A stretch of 64,000 bases of DNA from Caballeronia sordidicola. Lineage in GTDB: Bacteria > Pseudomonadota > Gammaproteobacteria > Burkholderiales > Burkholderiaceae. The DNA is taken from contig NZ_JNFG01000013.1 in assembly GCF_000729995.1 (NCBI RefSeq), positions 1 through 64,000 on the forward strand, in the 5' to 3' direction. The translations under genes were made by a program, and so were the position numbers. Positions 30,029 through 39,858 of this stretch are shown one piece after another. Within the stretch, counting starts at the first letter, position 1; every line of letters begins with the position of its first letter. The notes under the pieces were generated by a model. The model ran no database searches. It was not told the DNA's origin and saw only the letters and a list, made by a program, of their open reading frames with translations.

Positions 30029-30474
30029 AGTGAAAGACTCCAAGATGTTCGCGCGCTCCACGCCGAACACCTGCGGACCGCGCCTTGAGCTGGCGCACTT
30101 TCGTTGCCCCAAGATGCTGAACCGAACGGCCAAAAAAAAATGGGCGCAACGCCCATCCTTCTGTACCGAGATCACATCCGGGCGGCGAAACAAACACCAT
30201 GCCCAGCGACTTCGTGATTTTAGCCATTTTTCGGGATAAACGCAACCAATGCGCCCTGTGTATAGCCATTTGACGGCTATTTGACGGCTGTCTGACGGCC
30301 GTTCACAAGGCAAATCGAAGGCATTCGTCACGCTTTGCCGGATTTCTCCGGAAGGCCAAAGTCATCGTGCTGAATTTAACGGGCGAGTGAGCGGGCGATC
30401 TGCTTGCCCGCCTTGTCAGTCCAGGTCACATGCCGCCCCACACAAACCCGTGAGTCGGGCGCGGCGATTGACTC
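30029..30474. other. Leader region of the rimP operon
   Basis: 446 bp between rluB and rimP. It contains the hairpin at 30131-30156 and three tandem 11-bp units (TTTGACGGCTA-like) at about 30269-30301. No gene is supported. The promoter of the rimP-nusA-infB operon should lie here. Confidence 0.6.
30131..30156 (-). terminator. Terminator-like hairpin in the rimP leader
   Basis: On the minus strand the stem ATGGGCG, loop TTG, CGCCCAT is followed by nine T residues. It lies about 100 nt upstream of the rimP start and 320 nt past the rluB stop, so it could be the rluB terminator or an attenuator of the rimP operon. Confidence 0.8.
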
Positions 30475-32460
30475 TTAGCGTCCGCGCGTCCGGTTGCGCG
30501 GTGCCGGACGAGCGCCGCCGCGGCCTGCGCCGCCCGCGTTACCGCCATTACCTTGCGCACCGGCGCCAGCCGGACCTTGACGGCCCCCCGGGCCGGGGCG
30601 CTTGCCGCCGCCGTTGGCCGAGCGTCCGCCTGCACCATTGCCGCTGCCCATGGCAGGTGAACCGGGCGGACGACTGCCGCGCGGGCCACCAGCTGAGCCG
30701 CCTGGACGCGGGATCGCGCGGTTGCCATTCGCTTCGCCGCCAGCACGATTGCCGTTTGCTTCCCGGTCGCCATTGCTGCCACGCGCGCCATAACCACCGC
30801 CGCCACCGCCGCCGCTGCGGTTGCCCGCGTAACCGCCGCCCGAACTGGAACCGCCGCCGAAACCACCGGGCGCTCCGCGCCGTCCGCCCGGGCCGCCAGG
30901 GCCGCCGCGTGTGGGCGTCGTCTGCGCGAATCGGCCATGCGAACTGAGCACCGGCTCACGCGTGATGATGCCCATCGACGTTTGCAGCGGATCAGGTTGG
31001 ATACGCGGTGCAGCGCTGCGCGCGCCCCGCTCTTCGGCCGGCGCTTTCAGTCCGACCGATGCCAGCAGATCACGCACTTCGCTGTCTTCGAGTTCTTCCC
31101 AACGGCCACGCTTAAGCCCCTTGGGCAACGCGATCGGGCCGTGCCGGGTACGGATCAGCCGGCTCACCATCAGGCCGGCCGCTTCGAACATGCGGCGCAC
31201 TTCACGGTTCCGGCCTTCAGCCAGTGCCACGTGATACCAATGATTCGTGCCCTCGCCGCCGCCATCGCGGATACGAAGGAAGTTCGCCGGGCCGTCTTCC
31301 AGTTCCACGCCATGCAGCAACTTCTGACGCATGCCTTCCGACAATTCGCCCACCACCCGTACCGCGTATTCACGCTCGACGCTGTAACGCGGATGCATGA
31401 ACCGGTTGGCCAGATCGCCAGATGTAGTCAGCAGCAACAACCCTTCAGTGTTGAAGTCGAGCCGTCCGACCGCCAGCCATTTGGCCGTTTTCATTGGCGG
31501 GAGGCTATCGAAGACCGAAGGGCGGCCTTCCGGATCGGCGTGACTGACGATCTCGCCCGTCGGTTTGTGATACAGCAGGATGCGCGGCGGTTTGCTCGCG
31601 AGCTTGCGCTTGACCGGCTTGCCATTGATGCGGACCTGATCGGTCGGCATGATGCGCTGGCCGATATGCGCCGGCTCACCATTCACCGATACCCGTCCGG
31701 CCACGATCAGCTCTTCCATGTCGCGGCGCGAGCCCATGCCCGCCTCGGCGAGCACCTTGTGCAGCTTCGGCGTGTCGTCGTCCGCTTCGAGCACGCGTTT
31801 TTGCGGGGCGGGGCGGCCGCGCCGCAGCATGGGAGCACGCAAGTCGCCCGAGGTGTTGTCGGCGTCGAATGCAGGCGATGTCACATACGCGAAAACGTCG
31901 TCCTCGGACCCTGCCGCGGCGGCTGTTGCCGGCATTGCCGGTGATGCCGCGTCATCGCGGCGACCGCGCTTTTGAGCTTGTCCGGGTTGTTGAGCCTGCC
32001 GCGCCGGGCGACGGCCGCCTTCACGTGGCTCACGCGGCTCACGTGGCACCTGGCCTTCCCGAGCGCCGTCGGCCGAACCTTCACGCGGAACGCGGGGCTT
32101 GGCCACCGACCCGGTGCGTGCGCCATCTCCACTACCCGCGCCGTTGCGCGGCCCACGTGAGCCTGCATCCTTGCGCGGCATGCGCACCTGGGCTGCGACC
32201 ACGCCATCCGGGGGTGCCTCAGCGATCACGCCAGCCGGCGCCGCTGACGGCGCGCCGTCGGCGCCCTTCGTCTTGGCGACGGCGCGACGGCGGGCGATCA
32301 GGCTGCGAGGCCCGCGCCGCAAGCCGCGACGCGGACGGTCTTCGCCCTCGGCGGGTTCGTCGTTGCGTGTGCGTTCGCCTGCATCGGCCTGGCCATGTGC
32401 TTCATCGGCACGAACGGGGCGCTCGGATTCGGGCGAATCGCTGTCGTGGGAATGTGTCAA
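30475..32460 (-). CDS. rluB: 23S rRNA pseudouridine synthase RluB with long disordered ends
   Basis: A 661-residue protein, far longer than the 290-residue E. coli RluB. The enzyme core occupies about residues 225-475: an S4 domain ([20 protein letters not shown]) and the RsuA/RluB catalytic domain with Asp in [14 protein letters not shown] and RQVRR-type [18 protein letters not shown]. The N-terminal 220 residues are Arg/Ala/Pro-rich. The C-terminal 170 residues are Gly/Arg/Asn-rich, resembling RGG-type RNA-binding tails. It modifies U2605 of 23S rRNA in E. coli. It follows scpB with a 100-bp gap, a pairing common in bacteria. Confidence 0.93.
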   Translation of the reverse strand: MTHSHDSDSPESERPVRADEAHGQADAGERTRNDEPAEGEDRPRRGLRRGPRSLIARRRAVAKTKGADGAPSAAPAGVIAEAPPDGVVAAQVRMPRKDAGSRGPRNGAGSGDGARTGSVAKPRVPREGSADGAREGQVPREPREPREGGRRPARQAQQPGQAQKRGRRDDAASPAMPATAAAAGSEDDVFAYVTSPAFDADNTSGDLRAPMLRRGRPAPQKRVLEADDDTPKLHKVLAEAGMGSRRDMEELIVAGRVSVNGEPAHIGQRIMPTDQVRINGKPVKRKLASKPPRILLYHKPTGEIVSHADPEGRPSVFDSLPPMKTAKWLAVGRLDFNTEGLLLLTTSGDLANRFMHPRYSVEREYAVRVVGELSEGMRQKLLHGVELEDGPANFLRIRDGGGEGTNHWYHVALAEGRNREVRRMFEAAGLMVSRLIRTRHGPIALPKGLKRGRWEELEDSEVRDLLASVGLKAPAEERGARSAAPRIQPDPLQTSMGIITREPVLSSHGRFAQTTPTRGGPGGPGGRRGAPGGFGGGSSSGGGYAGNRSGGGGGGGYGARGSNGDREANGNRAGGEANGNRAIPRPGGSAGGPRGSRPPGSPAMGSGNGAGGRSANGGGKRPGPGGRQGPAGAGAQGNGGNAGGAGRGGARPAPRNRTRGR

Positions 32461-32560
32461 AACAACCTCAATTGTGTCGGGTCGCGCGCCCGTCGCAGGC
32501 GCGTCAAAAAATCCGGCCGATGGTGATTAGCAGCCGAATGAAGGTTCGGGCAAACAGGCC

Positions 32561-33760
32561 TCAGGCGCGGCGCGCAGTCTGGTCGTCCGGTGCGTTGAAT
32601 GCGTCGGTTTCGTTTGATTCGTCCGACGCGTTCGATGCATTCGATGCGTCGAATAACTTCGATGCATCCGGTGTATTCGCGTTTTCAGCGCCATCGGATT
32701 CATCTGCGGCGTGCGGTAATGCGTGTCGCGCAGCGTCGCTTGTCAATGCGCCGGCGCTAACGTCCGGCGCCGCCTCGCGACGGTTGACCGCGTCGTCGGG
32801 CGTTGTTTGTGTTGTATGTGTTGCTCGCAATGGATCCTGACTGACACCCGCAACCACTTCCAGCGGCTGCGAATCGGTCGTGGACGCCGTTTGCTGCGGT
32901 TCGAATTGCACCGGTGTATGCGTTTCCGCGTGCGTTTGCGCATCCGCTTTTTCGCCAATCACAGGCTCTGCAGCGCCGACTGGTGAATGCACAAGTGGCT
33001 CACCTTCCGGGTCGACTGCTTCGGCCGCCACAGGTTCCTGCAAATTCAGCGCTTCAGTCGCTGCATGAGTTGCTGCCTGAGCTGCGGCATGAGTCGCCTC
33101 ATCCGTGGCCGCGCTCGACGCATCCGGCAACAAAGCAGGTTCGCGCTTCGATTCCAGCCCTTGCACCAGCGCAGCGCCGATTGCGGCGGCGTCGTCGCCG
33201 GGGAAATCGATCGCATGCTGCGCGAGCAATGACGCTTCCAGTTGCGCCGATGGGTTATCGAGTGCGGGCAGTTCGTCCAGCGCGCTCAAGCCCAGGTCAT
33301 CCAGGAACTGCTTGGTGGTGGCATAGAGCGCCGGCCGGCCCGGCACGTCGCGATGACCGATCACCTCGATCCAGCCGCGGTCTTCCAGTTGTTTCACGAC
33401 CTGCGTGTTCACCGTGACACCGCGAATTTCTTCGATGTCGCCACGCGTAACAGGCTGCCGGTAACCAATGATCGCGAGCGTTTCAAGTACGGCTCGCGAA
33501 TATTTGGGTGGCTTTTCCGGGTGTAGCCGATCGAGATAGGCCCGCATTGCAGGTTTGCTCTGGAACCGCCATCCAGACGCCAGCGCCACGAGTTCCACGC
33601 CGCGTCCTGACCAATCCTGCTTCAGGGCGTCGAGCAAGGTACGAACCGTGTCTGCCGAGATATCGTCGGCAAAAAGCTTGCGCAACTCGGCGAGTTTCAG
33701 CGGCTCCTGCGCGCAGATCAAGGCAGTCTCGAGGACGATCTTCGCCTCTTGGGTATTCAT
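32561..33760 (-). CDS. scpB: Chromosome segregation/condensation protein ScpB with an extended tail
   Basis: A 399-residue protein. The N-terminal 190 residues are the ScpB winged-helix core ([78 protein letters not shown]). ScpB dimers join ScpA and SMC in condensin. The remaining 200 residues are low-complexity, rich in Ala, Asp, Asn and Thr, with [17 protein letters not shown] repeats near the end. scpA is not adjacent. rluB follows on the same strand. Confidence 0.92.
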   Translation of the reverse strand: MNTQEAKIVLETALICAQEPLKLAELRKLFADDISADTVRTLLDALKQDWSGRGVELVALASGWRFQSKPAMRAYLDRLHPEKPPKYSRAVLETLAIIGYRQPVTRGDIEEIRGVTVNTQVVKQLEDRGWIEVIGHRDVPGRPALYATTKQFLDDLGLSALDELPALDNPSAQLEASLLAQHAIDFPGDDAAAIGAALVQGLESKREPALLPDASSAATDEATHAAAQAATHAATEALNLQEPVAAEAVDPEGEPLVHSPVGAAEPVIGEKADAQTHAETHTPVQFEPQQTASTTDSQPLEVVAGVSQDPLRATHTTQTTPDDAVNRREAAPDVSAGALTSDAARHALPHAADESDGAENANTPDASKLFDASNASNASDESNETDAFNAPDDQTARRA

Positions 33761-34230
33761 GCAGCTAGATAGGACCCTGTATGGTCTATGAACCGGTCAA
33801 GTCAGGCAGAATCGAATGACGCCGACTACTCGAACCATTCGCAACGCTCAGACTGGAAAATCGTGGACGAGGATACTGACGACGCGCTCGCCCGATTTCT
33901 GATCGGTCATATTGATTGGGAGCACGCACCGGGGGGAGCCAAAACACGGGATCAGATCCTGATCGCCGAATTTTTCCCAGCCGGACGAAGTAGCGCTTTC
34001 CAAGGCGGAAGCGCGTGACTGGACGCATATTACGCAAAAACAAACGATGCGTAAAGGTGAAACATTGGGTCGCCCCCGAACTCACGTCTGGCGGCCTTCT
34101 GGCGGTCGCCCGGGCGACCGCCAGAAGGCCGCATGAAGCCCAAGCCCTGCCCCTTTGCCCCTTTTCGTTACTCGCTTGCGCCCTGCCAACCTGCAGCCCC
34201 CTAGCAGCCCCTTCGCCGCCCCTTACCCAC
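33761..34230. other. Intergenic region between scpB and the aminotransferase gene
   Basis: 470 bp. A 76-codon forward frame at 33788 has no ribosome binding site and no recognisable domain, so I do not call it. The region contains the 42-bp perfect palindrome at 34091 and then C-rich sequence leading to the convergent end of the aminotransferase gene. Confidence 0.55.
34091..34132. repeat. Perfect 42-bp palindrome with no loop
   Basis: Two 21-bp arms (first arm starting GCGGCCTTCTGGCGG, centre CCCGGG) are exact reverse complements with no spacer. It is intergenic and not followed by a T-tract. It resembles a dispersed intergenic palindromic element rather than a terminator. Confidence 0.8.
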
Positions 34231-35505
34231 TCACTCGGCCGGATGCGCTTCCATGAACGCTCGCAGACGTGCGACCCCAGCGTCCAGGCGAGCGGTGTCG
34301 CACGCGTAGCACCAGCGAACAAACCCCTCTCCTTCGGGACCGAACGCGCTGCCCGGCGCAAGCCCGAGCGCGCTCTCGCGCACGAGCGCCTTGCACAACT
34401 CGAGGCTGCGGTTCGCGCCCGGCAGCCTGAAGAACAAATACATGGATCCGGCTGGCGCCCGCACATCGATGCCCGGAATCTGCTGCAATGCCGTCACGAG
34501 GTAATCGCGGCTGGCGCGCAGGTCGGCGACCAGCGATTGCGTAAATTGCTCGCCGTCCGTCACCGCTGCGATCCCGGCCATCTGGACGAACGACGGCGCG
34601 CAAGAAGTGTTGTACTCGACCAGCTTGCCGAGATCCTCCATCAGCCGTTCGGGCGCCACGATCCAGCCGAGCCGCCAGCCCGTCATCAGCCAGGCCTTCG
34701 AGAACGAATTCACCGCTATTACCCGTTCGTCACGCGTAGCCAGATCGAGGAACGAAGGGGCGACCGCTGCGTCATCGCCGTAATAGAGGCGCTCGTAGAC
34801 TTCGTCAGCGACCAACCAGATGCCGAGCTGCCGGCACCGGTCGAGCACCGCCTGCTGCTGCTCGCGCGTCATGACCCAGCCGGTGGGGTTGTTCGGCGAG
34901 TTGATCATCAGCATGCGCGTGCCGGGCGTGAGAGCGGCCAGCAGTCGGTCGAGATCGAGCGTCCAGCCGTTGACGCCATACGTCAGCGCGACAGTTTCCA
35001 CGGTAGCGCCGAGAATCTTGGGGATTTCGACGAGATTCGGCCACAGCGGCGTGACCGCCACCACACGGTCACCGGCGCCTGCAATCAGCTGCGTCGCCAA
35101 CATTAGTGCGTTGACGCCAGCGCTCGTCACGGCAATTTCAGCAGGCCGGGTGGCGCCGTGCAGCTTGCCGACATAGCCAGCAAGCGCTTCGCGCAGCGGC
35201 GCGATGCCCAGGTTGTGCGTATAGAAGGTTGCACCGTCGGCGAGCGCGCGGCTGGCGGCGTCGCGGATGAACTGCGGCGTCACCTGATCTGATTCGCCGA
35301 ACCAGAACGGCAGCACATCCGGGACACCGAATCCCGCATTGGCGACCTCACGGATCTGCGACGGGCGCAGCGCGCGGACGGCGTCACGTGCATTCGGCGC
35401 ACGTTCGCCTTCTGCCCGCACGCTCCGCGACCCTGCCTGTGCACTTCCCTGAGCATCTCCCAACGCACCAAGTTCCGAGATAACCGCCCCTTCTGACTCG
35501 CTCAT
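34231..35505 (-). CDS. PLP-dependent aminotransferase (class I/II)
   Basis: A 424-residue fold-type I aminotransferase. The ATG at 35505 is chosen because GGAGG precedes it; the longer frame has no comparable signal. After a poorly conserved 40-residue start come LRPSQIREVANAGFGVPDVLPFWFGESDQVTPQ, the substrate/cofactor motif INSPNNPTGWVM, and the PLP lysine in NSFSKAWLMTGWRLGW. The acceptor amino acid cannot be decided; the family includes aspartate and aromatic aminotransferases. It ends before the palindrome and lies just upstream, on the same strand, of nothing obvious in its pathway; the LysR gene at 35709 precedes it and may control it. Confidence 0.9.
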   Translation of the reverse strand: MSESEGAVISELGALGDAQGSAQAGSRSVRAEGERAPNARDAVRALRPSQIREVANAGFGVPDVLPFWFGESDQVTPQFIRDAASRALADGATFYTHNLGIAPLREALAGYVGKLHGATRPAEIAVTSAGVNALMLATQLIAGAGDRVVAVTPLWPNLVEIPKILGATVETVALTYGVNGWTLDLDRLLAALTPGTRMLMINSPNNPTGWVMTREQQQAVLDRCRQLGIWLVADEVYERLYYGDDAAVAPSFLDLATRDERVIAVNSFSKAWLMTGWRLGWIVAPERLMEDLGKLVEYNTSCAPSFVQMAGIAAVTDGEQFTQSLVADLRASRDYLVTALQQIPGIDVRAPAGSMYLFFRLPGANRSLELCKALVRESALGLAPGSAFGPEGEGFVRWCYACDTARLDAGVARLRAFMEAHPAE

Positions 35506-35708
35506 TGCCGCCTCCGCCGATGGAAAGGGAAAGTCTAACGCGACGCCCTCCGAAAAGCGCTGTACGGCGCGCGCGTTAGCCATCAGGCCAGTTCTTGCGC
35601 CTTTTGGCGGGCTTGGCGGGCTCCCGCGGGTCCTGCAATAGCGCAAAGCCGCAGAGATCGCGCGAAAGCGGCCCGCACGCTTGGCGATCAATGCGATCGA
35701 GCAATCGG

Positions 35709-36623
35709 CTAAGCCAGTTCTTCAACGCGTTTCGGCAATCCGGCGACCAGCCCCCACACCGACTCCGCGGCAGGCGACAACGACCGGTCGCGCCGCCGCA
35801 CCAGTTCGACGGTTCGCTCGACCCGCGGCACCAGCGGCAACGCCACCAGCGACGAGTTCGCCGGCAACGGCAAGGCCAGCCACGGCAGCACGCTAATGCC
35901 GACGCCTGCTTCCACCAGCCCGAACACCGTAGCGGAATGACCCAACTCCTGCACCACATCGGCGATAACGCGATGTTCACGCAGCACGGCATCGATAATC
36001 GGACGGCTTCCGGAAGCGTGGTCCAGCATGACCAGACGTTCACCGGACAATGCGGCCCACGGCACCTCCCGCGCCCTCGCAAGCGAATGGTCCCGCCTCG
36101 CGACCGCGCAAAACGAGTCGGTCATCACGACCTCCCCGTACAGGTCGTCGTTGGCGTATGGACCGATCGCCACCCCGAAATCGACCTCGCCAGATTTGAC
36201 CTTGCGAATCACGTCGCTCTGGAGGTCGTCGCGCAAACCGAGTGAAATCAGCGGAAATTCCCGGACACAGGCCGAAATAACGAGCGGCATCAGACGGCAC
36301 GCCACGGTAGGACTGGCCGCGACGATGACCCGTCCACGGCGTTGCTGGCCGAGATCCCGGATTTCGCGGAGCGCTTCATCGAGGTCTGACAGCAGCCGTG
36401 ACACGCTGCCCACGAGATTCGCGCCTACGTCGGTGAGTTGCACCTCGCGGGTCGTCCGATCGACCAGCTTCAGCCCGATCTCCCCCTCGAGCTCACGCAC
36501 GCACCGGCTCACTGCCGACTGGGTCAGGCCGATTTCATCGCCGGCCCGGCTAAAGCTTTGCAGCCTGGCGACTTCAATAAACACGCGCAGCTGACGCAAC
36601 GTCACATTGAGCGCTCGACTCAT
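35709..36623 (-). CDS. LysR-family transcriptional regulator
   Basis: A 304-residue LysR protein. The winged HTH occupies residues 8-65 (TLRQLRVFIEVARLQSFSRA, then GLTQSAVSRCVRELEGEIG), and the effector domain starts near residue 95 (GRVIVAASPTVACRLMPLVI). The effector is not identifiable. It lies 203 bp upstream of the aminotransferase gene on the same strand, so it might act on that gene, but LysR regulators more often control a divergent gene and none is present here. Confidence 0.9.
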   Translation of the reverse strand: MSRALNVTLRQLRVFIEVARLQSFSRAGDEIGLTQSAVSRCVRELEGEIGLKLVDRTTREVQLTDVGANLVGSVSRLLSDLDEALREIRDLGQQRRGRVIVAASPTVACRLMPLVISACVREFPLISLGLRDDLQSDVIRKVKSGEVDFGVAIGPYANDDLYGEVVMTDSFCAVARRDHSLARAREVPWAALSGERLVMLDHASGSRPIIDAVLREHRVIADVVQELGHSATVFGLVEAGVGISVLPWLALPLPANSSLVALPLVPRVERTVELVRRRDRSLSPAAESVWGLVAGLPKRVEELA

Positions 36624-37039
36624 ACACTCCTCTCATCAATCCATCTCATAGATGCAAAGTGTAGATCAAAGGTAGCGAAAAAATGGGCTCATCAGTCAGC
36701 GCGCTGCGGTGCAGCAAAAATGCATTCGCGCACGCAGGATGGGCTTATTGCACTTGATTGGTGATTGTCCCGATTTCATTAACCGCACTTATAGCGTCTC
36801 ATACGGGCCATGCTGGCGTCGCGCCAGCCTACTGCCGCGAGGCTTTCGGACCGATTGATACGCGCATGGCACGGTTCTCGCATTTACTTGCGCAGAGGTC
36901 GGCGCCATTGCAGTTCTTAAACGCAAATCGTCCGTCGCAATGCTTGCTCCGACCTTACCTGGGTTCGATCTTCGAATTCCGACCAGAGTGCGCGGCGCGG
37001 GGCAGCGCACCGGGGTTAGCTTCGCTGAGGTGAAAGATC
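36624..37039. other. Intergenic region without a recognised gene
   Basis: 416 bp between the LysR gene and a solitary transposase-domain gene. Small frames on both strands lack ribosome binding sites and domain similarity. It should hold both genes' promoters; I see no clear repeat. Confidence 0.5.
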
Positions 37040-37438
37040 ATGATGTTCGACGATTTAAGAGATAACGAGTGGGCGCTGGTTGAGGCCTTGTTTTGCGCAG
37101 AACCGGCACGCAGCGAACGGCGCGGCCGTCCGCGCGTGGAAGCACGCGCTGTCGTCAACGCCGTGTTGTGGGTCTTGTCCACGGGCGAAGGCTGGTCGAA
37201 GTTGCCTGGCCGCTATCCGTCGCCGCCGACCTGCCGTCGACGGTTCGACGAATGGCAAGCGGACGGTACGCTCGCCGAGATCGTGAAACGGCTGGGCAAC
37301 AACGGTCGTGAGGTGTCGTTGCGGGGCCGGATCGGTTCCACCGCTGCGAAGCCGCCTGCACCGCCGAGCCGCGACCGCCTGCGTGGCGCATTCTGGACGA
37401 ATCCGGAATCGTGGCGCGCGCCGGTCAAGATGGCCTGA
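37040..37438 (+). CDS. Second solitary DUF4096 (IS5-type transposase N-terminal) protein
   Basis: A 132-residue protein with GAGGTG before the ATG. Residues 3-80 are clearly related to the gene at 7959: LRDNEWALVEALF, RRGRPRVEARAVVNAVLWVL, then WSKLPGRYPSPPTCRRRFDEWQ. The DDE catalytic domain is absent and the tail (residues 90-132) is unrelated to that of the other copy. No inverted repeats or transposase remainder flank it. It may be a degraded IS5 relative or, since both copies are intact and end differently, a domesticated regulator. Confidence 0.68.
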   Translation: MMFDDLRDNEWALVEALFCAEPARSERRGRPRVEARAVVNAVLWVLSTGEGWSKLPGRYPSPPTCRRRFDEWQADGTLAEIVKRLGNNGREVSLRGRIGSTAAKPPAPPSRDRLRGAFWTNPESWRAPVKMA

Positions 37439-37886
37439 CAGACTGGAACGACGCGGTAAGCGGCACTTCGGCTGTAGGGTCGATCGCTGCGAGCCGCGTC
37501 GTACTTCGGCACTGTACGGTTGAATTTACGCGAAGCACCCGCGCGCAGGTTTCCTGCGTTTTATCCCGGTTCCCACCGATGCATTTCCTCGCGTGATGAG
37601 CCGCCGGTCTGCGCTCGCAGACCGTTTTAGTCAGTCAAAAATCTGCCGGCAGGCGCTCGCCTTTCGTTGATGAAAAGGGAGCGCATGGCGCGCATAGCCT
37701 CCACGCACATTGATGTTGCGGTCGCTCGAACGGGCGCCTCGTGACGGCTTGTTGCGCCCTCGTTGCGCTTAGTCAGGGAACCCAGGAAACAACTCATTAC
37801 CAATCTTTACAGCATCCTTTCGTGTGCTGGCATAGCTTATGAAGCTGGCTAGCGAACCAATACCGGTTCGAAGGGGAGTTCTCATC
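37439..37886. other. Intergenic region with a possible weak terminator
   Basis: About 450 bp with no supported gene. The hairpin CGGTCTGCG/CGCAGACCG at 37605-37624 is followed by TTTTAG and may end transcription of the DUF4096 gene, though it lies 167 bp past its stop. Confidence 0.45.
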
Positions 37887-38147
37887 ATGAAACCAATGTC
37901 ACTGCTCGCGTGCGGCATTGTGCTTTCATCGCTGGGTGCAGCGATTACGGTGCACGCGGAATCGTCAGGGGGCAACTTCGCGCTGCGCGCAAATACCCAA
38001 GCAAGTCTGCAGGACTGGAGAAAGGAATCGGCGCAGGGCAGCGAAATGGCCGAAACCGCCCCGCGGGGAGATTTGCGAGGCGACATCGCGAGTAATGTAC
38101 GAGCGCGGCCGGAGGCGGATCGCGGAGACCGCCCGCGTAAGCACTGA
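37887..38147 (+). CDS. Small exported protein of unknown function
   Basis: An 86-residue protein starting at 37887 after AAGGGGAG. The N-terminus is a signal peptide (MSLLACGIVLSSLGAAITVHA), leaving a hydrophilic mature peptide of about 62 residues rich in Arg, Glu and Ser, with no cysteines and no recognised domain. It appears periplasmic or secreted. It stands alone. Confidence 0.55.
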   Translation: MKPMSLLACGIVLSSLGAAITVHAESSGGNFALRANTQASLQDWRKESAQGSEMAETAPRGDLRGDIASNVRARPEADRGDRPRKH

Positions 38148-38511
38148 AGCGCGTCGATGTGCGTCAATCATCGGGAAACTTTGACAAGCTTTGACAAGCG
38201 TCAAGGCGCCGGAACATCGCGCAGGCAAGCCATATTCAATCGATGGAGGATCTTCCGGGAACCCTTGCTCATCGCGCCAGTCCGACGTTATGCCATGAGC
38301 ACAGCGTGGCAGCAGTAGATCCGGTACGCCCGTATCCTCGTGATACGGGCTTTTTTTCGCGGGCGTTTTGCCGATGTCATGAGTGCGCCGCTTTCACAGC
38401 CTCACTCATTAGACGCAGGAATGGCGCTTTTGCAGCCGCAACCGTTTGCCCAACGCTCGGCCGCTGCGAAGAAGCGCAAGAGCGCTTCAGCGCAAAGTAA
38501 GGAGAGGCGTT
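38148..38511. other. Intergenic region with tandem CTTTGACAAG and an isolated terminator
   Basis: Two abutting copies of CTTTGACAAG (38179-38198), each containing the -35-like hexamer TTGACA, lie 130 bp before a strong terminator. No gene is supported between them; a small RNA or a long 3-prime untranslated region is possible. Confidence 0.5.
38328..38357 (+). terminator. Rho-independent terminator
   Basis: The stem GCCCGTATC/GATACGGGC with a CTCGT loop is followed by eight T residues. It is 180 bp beyond the stop of the small exported protein gene. Confidence 0.88.
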
Positions 38512-38826
38512 TTAAGCGCGCGCTTCGGCCAGCGGTTCCTGAATGACGGCTGGCGAATAAGGTGCGGCGCGGTGCAGATCCCAGTCCATCGAACGCTCGT
38601 CGCGCGAGAGACGGGAGAACTCTAGTTTGCCCCGCTCGGTCACCACCGCGATGTCCACGGGGGCGTGAAAACCGGGAGCGGGTGCTACAGTGCGCTGTCG
38701 GACCAACTCAAGCAGCCCCAGGTCGCGCAGATGGCTGAAAACGTTAGGGCGTCTTGCCCACGGAACTTGACGATACTGAGCTCGCCGGAGCGCTTCGAGT
38801 ACGGCTTCGTTTGAATACGTGGTCAT
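38512..38826 (-). CDS. Small hypothetical protein, possible winged-helix fold
   Basis: A 104-residue protein starting at 38826 (MTTYSNEAVLEALRRAQYRQ). Residues 25-75 have the look of a winged helix (PNVFSHLRDLGLLELVRQRT, then VVTERGKLEFSRL), but I do not recognise a named family. It is hydrophilic with no signal peptide, so probably cytoplasmic. It stands alone, convergent with the terminator at 38328. Confidence 0.55.
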   Translation of the reverse strand: MTTYSNEAVLEALRRAQYRQVPWARRPNVFSHLRDLGLLELVRQRTVAPAPGFHAPVDIAVVTERGKLEFSRLSRDERSMDWDLHRAAPYSPAVIQEPLAEARA

Positions 38827-39078
38827 CTCGTTATGTCTTCCAGTGCAGCCGTGACGGCGCCACATGGCAGTATCTGACTGCCAGCGGCACCGACTAAACG
38901 CGGCACGCCCCGAAACCAGTCAAAATGCCGACTTCGCGGCCCCTGACCGGAACTCGCAGCCGCCGCTTGCGCTAGGTGCTGCTTATTCTGCTTACCGCAA
39001 CTTATAATTCCGAGCTCCCGTTAAACGCGCACTACACAACGCGTCCCGCAGTTCCGGCGATGCATTCTCACGAATGCG

Positions 39079-39858
39079 ATGACCACGAAGCGGATTATCT
39101 CGAAAACCTATACGTTACCTCAAACCAAATTGGTTCTTATAACTTTATTGCTGCTTTTCTTTGCACTATTCGCAGTTTGGCGACAACGCCGGCGTGCGGT
39201 CGCGCTCGTTTGCATCGCGCTGTTCTGGGCGCTGGGCTCGGGTTGGCTTTCGGCACCCCTGCTTCACCTTGCGCAGCGCGGGTTCGAAGAGAAGTCGACG
39301 CCGCAGGACGTGCATTTCGCATCGCGAACGACTTTTATCCTGCTGGGTGGCGGCACACGTTACGACGACGACAAACGCCTGGTTCCAAAACGCGATGCGT
39401 TCACGCGTATTGTTGTCACAGCCGAGCTGTATCGTGAGTGCCGACGTGCGGGCGGTGCTTGCCGTGTCATCGTAAGCGGCGGCAATCCGCAGCATCATGA
39501 ACAGGCCGAAGCCGACAACTATGCACCCTTCCTGCTCGCTCGCGGCGTGAGCGCCAGCGACCTCGTGCTCGAAAACGAAAGCCTCAATACGTACCAAAAT
39601 GCTCGCAATGTCGCGAGCATCGTGCAGCCGGAGCGCGACGAAACCCTGGTCCTGATTACGTCCGCTTATCACATGCCACGGTCATTGCTTGCCTTCAATG
39701 CTTTTGGCCTCGACACACAAGCGTTCACCAGCAATGTGCGGCAATCCAAGGCTACATTCTTTCCCCGCTCGCGCGGTTTCATCGACGCTGAAACTGCACT
39801 GCATGAACTGATCGGTATCTTGCGCTTTCGTGTGTACCGAAGCGTGGGGCTGTATTGA
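39079..39858 (+). CDS. YdcF-family (DUF218) membrane protein
   Basis: A 259-residue protein with two N-terminal membrane helices (KLVLITLLLLFFALFAVW and AVALVCIALFWALGSGWL) followed by the DUF218 domain. Its motifs are visible: ILLGGGTRYDD, VIVSGGNPQHHEQAEADNYA, LENESLNTYQNARN and VLITSAYHMPRSLLAF. Family members such as YdcF and SanA/ElyC are inner-membrane proteins linked to envelope or lipid-carrier homeostasis, but the reaction is not established. It is monocistronic here. Confidence 0.87.
   Translation: MTTKRIISKTYTLPQTKLVLITLLLLFFALFAVWRQRRRAVALVCIALFWALGSGWLSAPLLHLAQRGFEEKSTPQDVHFASRTTFILLGGGTRYDDDKRLVPKRDAFTRIVVTAELYRECRRAGGACRVIVSGGNPQHHEQAEADNYAPFLLARGVSASDLVLENESLNTYQNARNVASIVQPERDETLVLITSAYHMPRSLLAFNAFGLDTQAFTSNVRQSKATFFPRSRGFIDAETALHELIGILRFRVYRSVGLY

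Noticed and set aside
33788..34018. A 76-codon forward frame between scpB and the aminotransferase gene
   Set aside because: No Shine-Dalgarno, no domain and no conserved neighbour; it could be real but cannot be supported.
34015..35106. A 363-codon forward frame starting in the palindrome region
   Set aside because: It begins by translating the palindrome and continues as antisense of the aminotransferase gene.
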